A stretch of DNA of 64,000 nt from Planctomycetota bacterium (GTDB lineage Bacteria; Planctomycetota; UBA8742; UBA2392): contig JAIOJA010000064.1 of the NCBI GenBank assembly GCA_019912315.1, positions 1 to 64,000 of the forward strand, given 5' to 3'. Numbering within the stretch: the first letter of the stretch is position 1; each line of letters opens with the position of its first letter. The position numbers were made by a program, and so were the translations under genes. Shown here piece after piece: positions 25,921 through 34,873 of the stretch. The notes under the pieces are model-generated. The model searched no databases. It was not told the origin of the DNA and saw only the letters and a list, made by a program, of their open reading frames with translations.

Positions 25921-25975
25921 GGCGCCTCGCCCGAATGTGCTATCTGTCAATCCGCGCCGTTACTACCATGGAGTC

Positions 25976-26281
25976 ATGCGCCTTGAGATCGGTGACGCCC
26001 GGGCATTTGACGATCCCGGCGAGGATCACGTCCGCCGCGAGCTGGAGTTGCTGGCTCTCGGGCGTTCCGACTTTGTAATCCTTGCACGGCGTGAGATGGA
26101 CTATGTCCAGGCCACCAAAGAGGGCAAGGAGATCATTGTCGAGTGGCAGGAACGCGGCATCGACAATCACTGGCAGGCCGTAACGGATGACGCCGGCAAG
26201 CTGTCCGAGTTCTTTCTCGCGTACCTGCGGGGCGACAAGAGTTACAAAACCCTGTTTGATTTCGAGAAGCTGGATCTTTGA
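25976..26281 (+). CDS. Hypothetical protein (101 aa)
   Basis: Unknown protein of about 101 aa from the ATG at 25976; an in-frame ATG at 25937 would add 13 residues. It is a charged cytosolic protein with a probable alpha/beta fold: SDFVILARREMDYVQATKEG, then EIIVEWQERGIDNHWQAV, then a helical C terminus. No family was recognised. It sits 55 bp after xth and 26 bp before the next gene, so it is probably cotranscribed with them. Confidence 0.6.
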   Translation: MRLEIGDARAFDDPGEDHVRRELELLALGRSDFVILARREMDYVQATKEGKEIIVEWQERGIDNHWQAVTDDAGKLSEFFLAYLRGDKSYKTLFDFEKLDL

Positions 26282-26307
26282 TACAGTCGTGCGCTCAAGG
26301 GGGGCGT

Positions 26308-26775
26308 ATGGCTGTATCGCCGGGCAAGGACTACGCGGTTGCGAACAAGACGACCTGGGTTTTCGCCACGGGTGTGGGTGACGCAACAGGCGTGATTACG
26401 CGTCAGTACCTGTTCATTTTTCCGCACAATGCAATCGGCGGCTCGGGTAGCCGAGTCAGCGAATCGACCTACACGATCGGCGGGCGCAAGCCGGCCGAGG
26501 CAATTGCGGACCTGCTGGCCAACCCGGCCACGACGCCGGAAACTCTGGACGACCGGCTGGTGGAATGGAGCGCCCAGGTGACAGGGCCGATCATGGAGCG
26601 CCTGAGCGCGTTTCCCCGTGTGCGGATTTTCAAAGGTTTCATTCGCCGGAGTGTGGTACTGAGCAAGAAGGAGTCGGGTATGGATTTCGGCGCAACGTCA
26701 ATCCGCCCGAAAAAGGAAGAGCTGCCGGCGTTTCTCGAGTTCTTCAAGGACCACGAGCACCTGGAAATCAAGTGA
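26308..26775 (+). CDS. Hypothetical protein (155 aa)
   Basis: Unknown protein of 155 aa. The ATG at 26308 is preceded by AAGGGGGG, a good ribosome binding site; the longer frame to 26278 overlaps the previous gene. N-terminal strands (TTWVFATGVGD, RQYLFIFPHNAIGG) and a helical middle (KPAEAIADLLANP) are followed by a basic patch GFIRRSVVLSKK. No signal peptide, no named motif. Coupled to the methyltransferase gene by a GTGA overlap. Confidence 0.6.
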   Translation: MAVSPGKDYAVANKTTWVFATGVGDATGVITRQYLFIFPHNAIGGSGSRVSESTYTIGGRKPAEAIADLLANPATTPETLDDRLVEWSAQVTGPIMERLSAFPRVRIFKGFIRRSVVLSKKESGMDFGATSIRPKKEELPAFLEFFKDHEHLEIK

Positions 26776-27485
26776 CCTCATATGGCGAGCTCTGCACGGA
26801 GTTCTACGACCTGGACAAACCGGTCGCGCCCGAACTCGCCCTGGAATGGTATGGCAGCGCGCTCGCCGGCGCGGGGCGAACTCTGGAGCCCATGTGCGGC
26901 AGCGGGCGGTTTCTCGTGCCGCTGTTACGGCGCGGATTGCGGATCGACGGCTTCGATCCTTCGCGCCCCATGTTGCAGGCGTGTCGCACGAAACTTGCCG
27001 CCGCGGGGCTTGAAACAGGGCTCTGGCTGCAATCGCTTGAGGCGCTTGATCTGCCGGTGCGGGAATACGACGCGGCGTTCATCCCGGCCTCCTCCTTCTG
27101 CCTGATCGTTGACCGCGACGCCGCGCGGCAGGCACTGCTGCGCCTGCGGGCTCACCTGGCGGCACGCGCCGTCGTGCTGATCGAATTCGAGCTGCCCCAG
27201 GCGGGCGCCGATTGGCCGCGCGAAACGGCGCGCACGGTGACGGTTGGCGGACGGCAAATCCGACTGGCGTCGCGGGTCCAGTACGACCCCGACGAGCAGC
27301 TTGAGACCTACACCAACGTCTATGAGCTGAGGCAATCCGGCCGCGTGACGCGGACCGAACACGAAGTTCTGCGCCTGCGCTGCTACTCGCCGGACGCCAT
27401 GCGCACCGAGCTTGAAGGCGCGGGGTTTCATGATGTCGGAATCGAGCACCCGGAGTTCGGATGGGTCGCCAACGCCCGGGCGTAG
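26772..27485 (+). CDS. Class I SAM-dependent methyltransferase
   Basis: From the GTG at 26772 (4-bp GTGA overlap with the upstream gene) it is 237 aa. Motif I, LEPMCGSGRFLVPLL (about residues 38-52), binds S-adenosylmethionine; an acidic residue at the end of the next strand (GFDPSRPML) fits motif II. The EYDAAFIPASSFCLI segment corresponds to motif IV and EFELPQAG to motif V. The later half is strand-rich (RLASRVQYDPDEQ, TYTNVYEL), as in small-molecule methyltransferases. The substrate cannot be predicted. Confidence 0.8.
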   Translation: MTSYGELCTEFYDLDKPVAPELALEWYGSALAGAGRTLEPMCGSGRFLVPLLRRGLRIDGFDPSRPMLQACRTKLAAAGLETGLWLQSLEALDLPVREYDAAFIPASSFCLIVDRDAARQALLRLRAHLAARAVVLIEFELPQAGADWPRETARTVTVGGRQIRLASRVQYDPDEQLETYTNVYELRQSGRVTRTEHEVLRLRCYSPDAMRTELEGAGFHDVGIEHPEFGWVANARA

Positions 27486-27590
27486 AATTTACCCACGCGC
27501 GACCACGATTGAATCCCCGCGCATGTCTCCTTACAAATGGTTGGCCAAAGGCGCAGCCCAAGCAATAATCAAGCCCTCAAGGGGACAACC

Positions 27591-29966
27591 ATGCAGAACT
27601 TCCTACCCGCGTTCATTGACGAGCAGCGCAAGGCCGGCGCCGACCACGGCGAACTGCCGGCAACCGTTCTGTTCGTCGACGTCAGCGGCTTCACTTCCCT
27701 GACGGAAGTAGCCTTCAAGCTCGGCGATGCGGGCGCGGAGCTCATGAGCCGCGAGTTGACGCGCATCTTCGACCCGATGGTAAACGCCGTCCATGACCGC
27801 GGCGGTTTCATTGCCAACTTCATGGGCGACGCCTTCACGGCCGTCTTTCCCGAAGACGACGGCTCGATATCACGCGCCATTGAGGCGGCCCACGAGATTG
27901 TCGCCTGGTTCAAGGAACACGGGGTGAGCAAGACCCGCCACGGCGAGCTCGCCTTCGGCGTCAAGATCGGCGTCGAGCACGGCAACATTGAGTGGGGCAT
28001 CCCCCACGACAAAACCACGGACGCCCGCCACTGGTACTTCCGCGGCACAGCGGTGGATGGCGCAGCAGGCGCCGAGCACAGGGCCAAGCGCGGCAAGATT
28101 GAACTTGGCGACGCCGTAAAGAAGCACCCGAATCGCGAAAAGAAGGGCGGCAAGCCCGTTGTTACGGCCGCGATTAACGAGCGCGCCTCCCTGGAACCGT
28201 TCTTTCATTCCCAGGTGATTGACGCCGGCGAGCGCGCCGAGCTGCGCCACGTGGTAAGCCTGTTCCTGCGCTTTGACGGCGTGAAGGACCACGCGACCAT
28301 CGAGCGCGTGTTCCAGACACTGCTGGACGCGACCAGGCGCCACGGCGGGACGATCAACAAGATCGACTTCGGCGACAAGGGCTTTACCTCGCTGGTGTTC
28401 TTCGGTGCACCCGTAGCGACGGAAAACGCCGAGCCCGCGGCGGTCAGTTTCGCGCAGGGGCTGCCCGCGGCCGGACTGGACAAGATTGAGGGTGTGACGT
28501 ATTCGGCGGGTATTGACGCCGGGCTTGTGTACTCGGGACTGCTCGGTGGTGAGCGCCGCAACGAGTGGACCTGCATTGGCGACGCGGTCAACACCAGCGC
28601 GCGCCTGATGACCGCCGCCGACCCGGGCCAGACCCTGGCGTCCTCGCGCGTCAGCAAGGCGTCCGAGAAGCGCTGGGAGTTCCAGAACAAGGGTACCCGT
28701 GTCCTCAAGGGCAAAGAGAAGGAAGAGCAGGTCTTCCAGCCGACCGGCATGCGCGGGCGCGTGCGCGGGTTTGTCTACCGTAACCCGATGCTCGGTCGCG
28801 ACCATGAGCTGAACGAGCTGACCGAGTTCGTGGCGCCGGTCTACGCCGATGAAACAAGATTCCCCGGCGTGCTACGCCTGCTGGGCGAGCCCGGGCTGGG
28901 CAAGACCCGCCTGGTGGCCGCCTTGCGCGCAAAGCTGGAAGAACGCGGCGAGCCCTTCCACTGGATTACGATGCCCTGCGACGGCGTGCACCGCAGCGGC
29001 TGGAACGCGGTCAGTACCTGGCTTCGCAGCTTCTTCGGGATCGCCGAAAGCGCGAGCCAGGAGGACAAACGCAAGGCCATCGAGACGCGCTACGCCGAGT
29101 TCGAGAAGAATGACAAAATTCCCGAAGCCACACGCGGCGAGTTGAAGCGCACCATGAGCTTCGCCGCCGACCTCGTGGACTGCCACTGGGATGACTCGCC
29201 ATTCGCCAGACTGGATGACCCGAAGCTGCGCCACGAAAACCGCATTATCGCGGTCAAAGAGCTGCTGCGCGCGCTGGCGCACACGGCGCCGACGGTTCTC
29301 GAGGTGGAGGACACCCACTGGGTTGACGCGTCAACAGGTGCGTGGCTTACGGCCATGACTCGCAACATCGCGAACCTGCCGCTTGCCATCATCGCGACTT
29401 CGCGCTTCACGGATGACGGCAGCAAGCCCGACTTGCAGATCGCCCAGGATGCCGAGTTGAAGGACTTCGAGCTACAGCCCATTACCGGCGACGATTTCAC
29501 CCAGGCCATGGCGGCGGCCTTGCTGGGCGAGGGCTCTGAGCTGGATGCCGAGGCCGTCAAGCTGATCAGCGGCAAGGCCAAGGGCAACCCGTTCTTCACG
29601 GAGCAATTGATTCTGCACCTGCACGAAACCGGCGAGCTGGAAAAGGTGAAAGCACCAGACACCGCCGACGAAGCCACCAAGCGCCGCACCAAGCTGCGCA
29701 TGAAGAGCACCGACACGGCCCGCCTGCCGGGCAGTCTCAGCTCACTGGTAACGGCCCGCATTGACCGCCTCAGCCCGGAGGTTCGCGAAACCGTCAAGCA
29801 CGCCAGCATTCTCGGCGTACGCTTTCTGTCGCGGGTCCTCGGCGAGCTCCTTAAACGCAGCGGCAAAGTAAGCCGCAGCCTCGAAGAGTTGCTGCTCGAA
29901 TCCGAAAAGGAAGGCGTCCTCATCCCGGCCGAGCGGGGCGAAGGCGCCGAGAAAGCGCAAAAGTAG
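27591..29966 (+). CDS. Tandem class III nucleotidyl cyclase fused to a STAND-like ATPase (soluble adenylyl cyclase type)
   Basis: A 791 aa protein from the ATG at 27591 (AAGGGG upstream). Two cyclase homology domains (about 20-190 and 215-390) precede an ATPase module. The first keeps the two metal aspartates, D30 in LFVDVSGFTSLTE and D80 in FMGDA. The second has SGLLGGERRNEWTCIGDAVNTSARLM-type sequence, with RNEW and GDAVN as landmarks. A linker MLGRDHELNEL leads to Walker A GEPGLGKTR (about 434) and Walker B EVEDTHWVD (about 573). This is the order of mammalian soluble adenylyl cyclase (bicarbonate-responsive), but the long C-terminal TPR region is absent. It probably makes cAMP in the cytosol. 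No cAMP-binding protein is adjacent. Confidence 0.85.
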   Translation: MQNFLPAFIDEQRKAGADHGELPATVLFVDVSGFTSLTEVAFKLGDAGAELMSRELTRIFDPMVNAVHDRGGFIANFMGDAFTAVFPEDDGSISRAIEAAHEIVAWFKEHGVSKTRHGELAFGVKIGVEHGNIEWGIPHDKTTDARHWYFRGTAVDGAAGAEHRAKRGKIELGDAVKKHPNREKKGGKPVVTAAINERASLEPFFHSQVIDAGERAELRHVVSLFLRFDGVKDHATIERVFQTLLDATRRHGGTINKIDFGDKGFTSLVFFGAPVATENAEPAAVSFAQGLPAAGLDKIEGVTYSAGIDAGLVYSGLLGGERRNEWTCIGDAVNTSARLMTAADPGQTLASSRVSKASEKRWEFQNKGTRVLKGKEKEEQVFQPTGMRGRVRGFVYRNPMLGRDHELNELTEFVAPVYADETRFPGVLRLLGEPGLGKTRLVAALRAKLEERGEPFHWITMPCDGVHRSGWNAVSTWLRSFFGIAESASQEDKRKAIETRYAEFEKNDKIPEATRGELKRTMSFAADLVDCHWDDSPFARLDDPKLRHENRIIAVKELLRALAHTAPTVLEVEDTHWVDASTGAWLTAMTRNIANLPLAIIATSRFTDDGSKPDLQIAQDAELKDFELQPITGDDFTQAMAAALLGEGSELDAEAVKLISGKAKGNPFFTEQLILHLHETGELEKVKAPDTADEATKRRTKLRMKSTDTARLPGSLSSLVTARIDRLSPEVRETVKHASILGVRFLSRVLGELLKRSGKVSRSLEELLLESEKEGVLIPAERGEGAEKAQK

Positions 29967-30067
29967 TCAGGCGCAGGAAGCTCACGAGAGGTCACAAGCA
30001 GCGAATGACCGATTGAAGCGCGGCAGTTGAATTGGTTATTGGCCATTTGCTGTCACAAGAGGGTTCA

Positions 30068-30961
30068 TTGTCAAGTTCTCCGTTCGAAAGAGTGCTCTCC
30101 GCACCCATATTGGGCTTGGGGTTGGGCATCGACATTTTTGATGACCAGCCGGATTTTAGAGTGCTGATCGACAGGCACCGTGACGGCTTCGATTTCCTGG
30201 AGGTCTACTCGCGCGGGGACTGGGAACATACCGACGATCCCTTCGCGCGGATTCCGGCAAGTGTACCTCGCACCTATCACCACGAGGGTCTCGACCCGGT
30301 CGGCCCGCGCATCTGTCCTGATGACACGATCAACGGCTGTGCCAAAAACCAGCGCCTGCTGAACCCACCCTGGACCGTTGAAGAGCTGGCCGTCCGCCAC
30401 ATCGACGGCAAGTACTGCGACTTCTTCTTTCCGGCCATCCTCAACGAAGAATGCGTCAAGGCGACGATCGAGAACCTGAACGCCCTGCACGCGCGCCTGC
30501 CCGGGCCCTTGCTGCCGGAAAACGCTCCCTACGAATTCAGCGTGGGCGACATGCACCTGTGCGAGTTCCTGACGCGCGTCGCCCACGGGGCCGACTGCGG
30601 GTTGGTGCTCGATTTAGGGCACCTCTGGAGCTGGCAGTTGTGCGTGGGCAAGGGCGACACGCCTGACCACGGCATCGACAAGCTTGACCTGTCAAGAGTT
30701 ATCGAAGTCCACCTGGCCGGCGCACGCATCGAGAAATACGAAGGCGGCCAAATCTACCGCGACCTGCACGGAGCCGGGCCGATCCCGGAAGCCAGCCTCT
30801 ACCTGCTGCGCGAGCTGCTGCCCAAGCTGTCGAATCTAAGGGCCATCACCATCGAGGTCGAAGACGCTACTGAGCAGGGCGCCATCGAGCAGGCCCGGCA
30901 GGTGCGTGAAGTCGTGCAGCAGATTCGCCCGGCCTGGCTGGAGGGCGTCCATGTCGCTTGA
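30068..30961 (+). CDS. DUF692-family multinuclear iron oxidative enzyme (MNIO)
   Basis: A 297 aa TIM-barrel protein of the DUF692/MNIO family, whose characterised members use two or three iron ions to modify cysteine or other residues in ribosomal peptides. TTG 30068 is chosen because AGAGGG lies 5 nt upstream; an upstream TTG (30032) is possible. Candidate metal ligands at the strand ends are visible: TYHHEGL, LPENAPY, VLDLGHLW, EVHLAGA, RDLHGAGP and TIEVED. It is more divergent than the common UPF0276 subgroup and carries an extra Cys/Asp region (RICPDDTINGCAKN). It overlaps the next gene by 11 bp. No Cys-rich precursor peptide was found on either side. Confidence 0.75.
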   Translation: MSSSPFERVLSAPILGLGLGIDIFDDQPDFRVLIDRHRDGFDFLEVYSRGDWEHTDDPFARIPASVPRTYHHEGLDPVGPRICPDDTINGCAKNQRLLNPPWTVEELAVRHIDGKYCDFFFPAILNEECVKATIENLNALHARLPGPLLPENAPYEFSVGDMHLCEFLTRVAHGADCGLVLDLGHLWSWQLCVGKGDTPDHGIDKLDLSRVIEVHLAGARIEKYEGGQIYRDLHGAGPIPEASLYLLRELLPKLSNLRAITIEVEDATEQGAIEQARQVREVVQQIRPAWLEGVHVA

Positions 30962-31640
30962 GGCCCAGTACCGCGCGGTCTACGCGCTCATGTACAAACG
31001 CGGCACGCGCGATGCCTTTGAGCAAGGCAAGTTCGACCGTTTCGAAGGCACCGACGACGCGGAAGCCGAGGAGATCAAACAGGTCGCCGGGCTGCGCCAG
31101 AACATCGTCGTGCAACTGCACGCCGACGACATCGGCAACAACTGGTACATGCCCCGCTTCCCCGCTACCTGGACAGCGTTGCAGGTCGCACTCGGCGCAG
31201 ATCAGCCCGAGTTGACGATGCGCTTCACGGACACGGATTACTTCGAGCTGCGCGTGAACGATGATTCCGACGGGCGCGCATTGGCCGCGTTCGTGGACAC
31301 GCTCAGGCTGCCGAACGCCCCCTGGCTGGCTGAGCTGCTGCGCTATGAGCGCATGATCGCCGGTCACTGGCCTGACGGACAGTCACCGCGTGTGGAAACG
31401 TTCGAGTGGGACGTCGCCGGCGTGTACGACGCGCTGGTGGACAAGCAGTTGTTCCCCGTTGATGAAACACCCGTACCGCTGAGCCTGCTGCTGCATCGCG
31501 ACGAGGCCGGGGTTACGGAAGTCGCCCTCAACCGTGACCAGGCGCGCGTCATGAAGAGGCTGATTGCCCGCGAGAACCTGGACGACGCAGAGCCCTCCGT
31601 GGTCGCCAAGTGCCGCCGCGTCCTGAACCAGCTGCGCTAG
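30951..31640 (+). CDS. Putative MNIO partner protein (HvfC/DUF2063-like, weak)
   Basis: A 229 aa protein from the ATG at 30951, inside the end of the DUF692 gene (11 bp overlap), implying coupled translation. The order of elements resembles DUF2063/HvfC/MbnC proteins that bring the precursor to an MNIO enzyme: an N-terminal helical part, a middle APWLAELLRYERMIAG helix, then FEWDVAGVYDAL and a strand-rich VPLSLLLHRDEAGVTEVAL segment. The match is by pattern only, so the call is tentative. It converges with the TPR protein gene (4 bp overlap of stop codons). Confidence 0.5.
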   Translation: MSLEAQYRAVYALMYKRGTRDAFEQGKFDRFEGTDDAEAEEIKQVAGLRQNIVVQLHADDIGNNWYMPRFPATWTALQVALGADQPELTMRFTDTDYFELRVNDDSDGRALAAFVDTLRLPNAPWLAELLRYERMIAGHWPDGQSPRVETFEWDVAGVYDALVDKQLFPVDETPVPLSLLLHRDEAGVTEVALNRDQARVMKRLIARENLDDAEPSVVAKCRRVLNQLR

Positions 31641-34624
31641 AAGTCCTCCTCGGCTTCCTTTTCGCCGGCGTTCATTTCCTCTTCGATCGTCTTGATGCGC
31701 GGGTGGCTGGCGTCCAGCGCCTTGGCTTCGTTCAGCGCCTGTTTGCACTTCTCGAAATCCTCTGCGTGAAGCCACGTCGCCGCAATGTCGCACAGGGCGT
31801 TCACTTCCATGGCCAGTGCCTCCTCAGGAGTGCCGCTTGCCATGCGACGCACGAACTCGAACGCGCGCACCGCCTCCTCGTACTTGCCGAGCTTCCGCAG
31901 CGCGAACCCGTGGTACTGGTGCGTGCGCGGGTCCAGCGGCGCCACGTAGATCGCCTGCTCGGCCATGTCGCCCATCTTCGTCCAGTTGCGCCCGGGGTCG
32001 TAGACGTTCTGAATCAGCCACAGACGAATCTGCAGGTTGTTCTCGTCCACGCTCATCCACTTCTCGGCCATCTCAACCGCCAGGTCCTGTTCGCCGGTCT
32101 GCTGATAAATCTGGTACATGAACGCGTAGGGCTGCGGGTTTTCGGGAAACGCGCGGTTGGCTTCTTTCAGCCAGTGCAGGGCCAGCGTCATGTTGCGGGC
32201 CTGCTGAGCGAACTGCGCAAGCATGATGAAGGTCTGGAAGTCCTCCAGCCCGTAGGCGATGGCCTGCTCGATGGCGTCGGTCATCTTTTTGGTCCGCTCT
32301 TCGCGGGGCAGGTCGGTATCGTTGCGAGCGAGCATGGCGACGCAGTACCAGTATGTTGAGCCCTCCACGCCCTTTACCTTGTCCGCGCCGCGCTTCTTGG
32401 CCATGCCCAGAAACGTTTCGGCGTCAAAGCGCGCGCCCTGCTGCACATAGGCCAATGCAAGCTCGACCAGTTCCGGCTTGCTGATCTCACCGTCTTCATA
32501 CTTGAAGTACAGCTCGTCCGTGCGCCCGGGGCTCACACGCTTCACCATCTTCAGATGCGCGATGCGCTTGTCACGGACGTAGCCCTTGAAGCCCGCGTCG
32601 AACTCCTCGGGCTCCATGTTCAGGCAGGCCTTGAACACCTCCTCCGGCGTTTTCTTCTGCCCGAACATCTCGATCATTTTGCGCGCGTTGGACAGCCCGC
32701 CGAGCTCTTTGTCGATGTACTCAAGCATCACGTTGCCCAGGTAGTAGGCAAACAGGATTTTGCTGCCGTCACGAAACCACTCGTTGAACTTGCGCACGCT
32801 GGGGATGTCGTCCATGTGGTAGTGCATGAACAACTGGTCTTCCATGTGGCGCTCCCACTCCGGCCGGGTGCGCTTCTCTTCATACACGCTGCTGCCCTCG
32901 GCCAGCCAGCGCGGGATCTGCCCGTTGCTGATCTGCAACTGCCAGACGTGGTCCAGCTCGTGGCGCAATGTGCTGGCCCAGTTGTAGCTGCCGGGCGGGC
33001 GGGCTGAGGGCGAGTCAAGCGTAACCAACTGTCCGAAACAGGCGCCCAATGCCGGCAGCCCGGTGATGCCCACGGTGCGAACTTCAAAGTCGGCGTGGAT
33101 GTTGAAACTCTCGATTACAACGGGAATGCGCGGCTCAAAGTCGTACTTCGCGACCAGCGAATCCCAGGCCTCCTGCAGGTGTTCGATGTACAGGTCCTTC
33201 ATCACGTGGGATTCGGACTTGTGAATCAGCAGGCGCCAGCGCCCGTCGTCGGTCACGATGCGGTCGAAGTTCTTGTAGCTGTCCAGCAGGGTAAGCAAGT
33301 TGACCGTCTGCAGGTTGTTGCGCAGGGGGTCTTTGTCCAGCGCGATCTCAAGTGATTCTCTGCCAAGCACGTCGTCACCGTAATTCATGGCGGCCATGCC
33401 CTGGCCCCTGTAGGCGGTGTAGTGCCTGGGGTTGCAGTCCAACGCCTTCTTGTATCGCGGCAGGGCTTCGGTGTAGCGGAAGCGCTCACTAAGCCCGTCG
33501 GCCACGATCTCGTAAAAGCGTGCGGGCTTCGGGTTGATACCAAGCACCTGCTGCTCGACTTCGGCGTAGACATCCTTCATGCCAAGCGTCGCCGCGTGCA
33601 GCGCCTTGGCGCCGAGGGCTTCCACATAGTTGGGGTTGATCTTCAGGGCGCGCTCATAGTCTTTCTGCCCCGGCTCGTACTGGTCAGTACTGACGTAGCG
33701 CAGAGCGCGCAGGGCCAAGGTCTCCAGGTGATCCGGGTTGATCTTCAGCGCGAGTTCAAGCTCTTTCATGCCCTGCCCGCCGCGCCAGCGATAGAAGTGC
33801 GCCTGGGCCACGCGCAGCCGCATGACCGCCGAGTTCTCGTTGTGCTTCAGAAAGAAACCCGAGTAATTCACGTGGCTGCTGCTGTCGTGGTTCTGCTCAA
33901 GGTAAAGCTGCGCCATCCAGGCCGTCGTGCGCATGTGGTATTCGTCGGCCTGCAAGGCGTTGCCCCAGCAGTCGTTGGCTTCGTGCAGGCGATTGCGCCA
34001 GTAGTAGGCCTCGCCGGCGTTGCACCACATGTCGGCAATAACCGCCTGGCGCCCGAGGCTCTTTTCGATCTTCATGGCGTTGGTGCGTTCAGCAAGAACG
34101 ACCTTGCGGACTTCTTCGTAGGCGGCGTCCGCGTCGTCATACAGCCCGCGCAGGCGCAGCGTGTGGCCTTTGAGCAGCCAGGCGTGCAGCCCGGCAACGG
34201 GGTCGTCGAGTTTGTTCAGGGCCTCGACTGTTTCGTCCACGGCGGTGAAATCACCCACTTCAAGCCGCGTGCGCCCGAGCAGATCAAGCGTCGCGGCGTC
34301 CGCGAGCTCGGAGTCCTCAAGGCACTTTTCGAGTACACGAATGGCGAGCTTGTAGTCGCCGGTCTGGTTGTAGGTTTCGGCCAGCCCGCGCGCGGCGACC
34401 TGGTTGGCGGGCTCAGTCTTCAGCGCGTTCTTGAACTCGAGCTTTGCGGTCTTGTAGCGCCCCATGTCGAGCGCCATCTCGGCGTCGGCGACGCCGCCGG
34501 CTTCTTCGTCCGCTTCTTCGTCGTCAGCCGCAACCTGTGCCCGGACAAGATCAGCAGGCATCTCAGCCGCCGGCAGCAAAGGCAGAAAGCCCGCCAGCAG
34601 CAGCAAAGCAAGAAGGTAACGCAT
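31637..34624 (-). CDS. Secreted TPR protein with gluzincin-type peptidase-like domain
   Basis: A 995 aa protein from the ATG at 34624 (GGAG 6 nt upstream), with a signal peptide (about residues 1-18). Roughly residues 35-440 are tetratricopeptide repeats (KYEEAVRAFE-type units). A central domain has the zinc motif HELDH (about 553-557) and WLAEGSSVYEE about 20 residues on, supplying the third-ligand Glu, as in M1-like gluzincins. More TPRs fill about 740-980, and the end is acidic. The combination of TPRs and a peptidase-like core with HExxH is common in planctomycete secretomes. Whether it is an active protease is unknown. Confidence 0.75.
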   Translation of the reverse strand: MRYLLALLLLAGFLPLLPAAEMPADLVRAQVAADDEEADEEAGGVADAEMALDMGRYKTAKLEFKNALKTEPANQVAARGLAETYNQTGDYKLAIRVLEKCLEDSELADAATLDLLGRTRLEVGDFTAVDETVEALNKLDDPVAGLHAWLLKGHTLRLRGLYDDADAAYEEVRKVVLAERTNAMKIEKSLGRQAVIADMWCNAGEAYYWRNRLHEANDCWGNALQADEYHMRTTAWMAQLYLEQNHDSSSHVNYSGFFLKHNENSAVMRLRVAQAHFYRWRGGQGMKELELALKINPDHLETLALRALRYVSTDQYEPGQKDYERALKINPNYVEALGAKALHAATLGMKDVYAEVEQQVLGINPKPARFYEIVADGLSERFRYTEALPRYKKALDCNPRHYTAYRGQGMAAMNYGDDVLGRESLEIALDKDPLRNNLQTVNLLTLLDSYKNFDRIVTDDGRWRLLIHKSESHVMKDLYIEHLQEAWDSLVAKYDFEPRIPVVIESFNIHADFEVRTVGITGLPALGACFGQLVTLDSPSARPPGSYNWASTLRHELDHVWQLQISNGQIPRWLAEGSSVYEEKRTRPEWERHMEDQLFMHYHMDDIPSVRKFNEWFRDGSKILFAYYLGNVMLEYIDKELGGLSNARKMIEMFGQKKTPEEVFKACLNMEPEEFDAGFKGYVRDKRIAHLKMVKRVSPGRTDELYFKYEDGEISKPELVELALAYVQQGARFDAETFLGMAKKRGADKVKGVEGSTYWYCVAMLARNDTDLPREERTKKMTDAIEQAIAYGLEDFQTFIMLAQFAQQARNMTLALHWLKEANRAFPENPQPYAFMYQIYQQTGEQDLAVEMAEKWMSVDENNLQIRLWLIQNVYDPGRNWTKMGDMAEQAIYVAPLDPRTHQYHGFALRKLGKYEEAVRAFEFVRRMASGTPEEALAMEVNALCDIAATWLHAEDFEKCKQALNEAKALDASHPRIKTIEEEMNAGEKEAEEDF

Positions 34625-34873
34625 ACCAGTCTCCAATGGCGATCAGGCGCCACTACATACTACGGATAGTACCGCAAAACCGTTCACCAAAAGCACTTGA
34701 GGCCGCGCAACGGCATCCGGAAAGCTTTCACAGAGCGCCCATCCGAAGCAGGAGTTGTCACATCAGTGCAATCACATTTACGAATATTAGCTTTGATAAA
34801 TCGCCGGGGGAGGTAGCTTGGAATCACGTGTCAGATCAGATTCCTCCCTGTCCCAGTGATCGTGGGGTTGAAC
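34625..34873. promoter_or_regulatory. Divergent intergenic region
   Basis: 249 bp between the divergent TPR gene and the secreted Cys-containing protein gene, noticeably richer in A/T than its surroundings around 34760-34800 (for example TTTACGAATATTAGCTTTG). It must hold two promoters, but no site could be assigned securely. No small gene is supported. Confidence 0.35.

Noticed and set aside
33422-34669. 415 aa plus-strand open frame opposite the TPR protein gene
   Set aside because: Antisense shadow of a protein with a signal peptide, TPRs and an HExxH motif.
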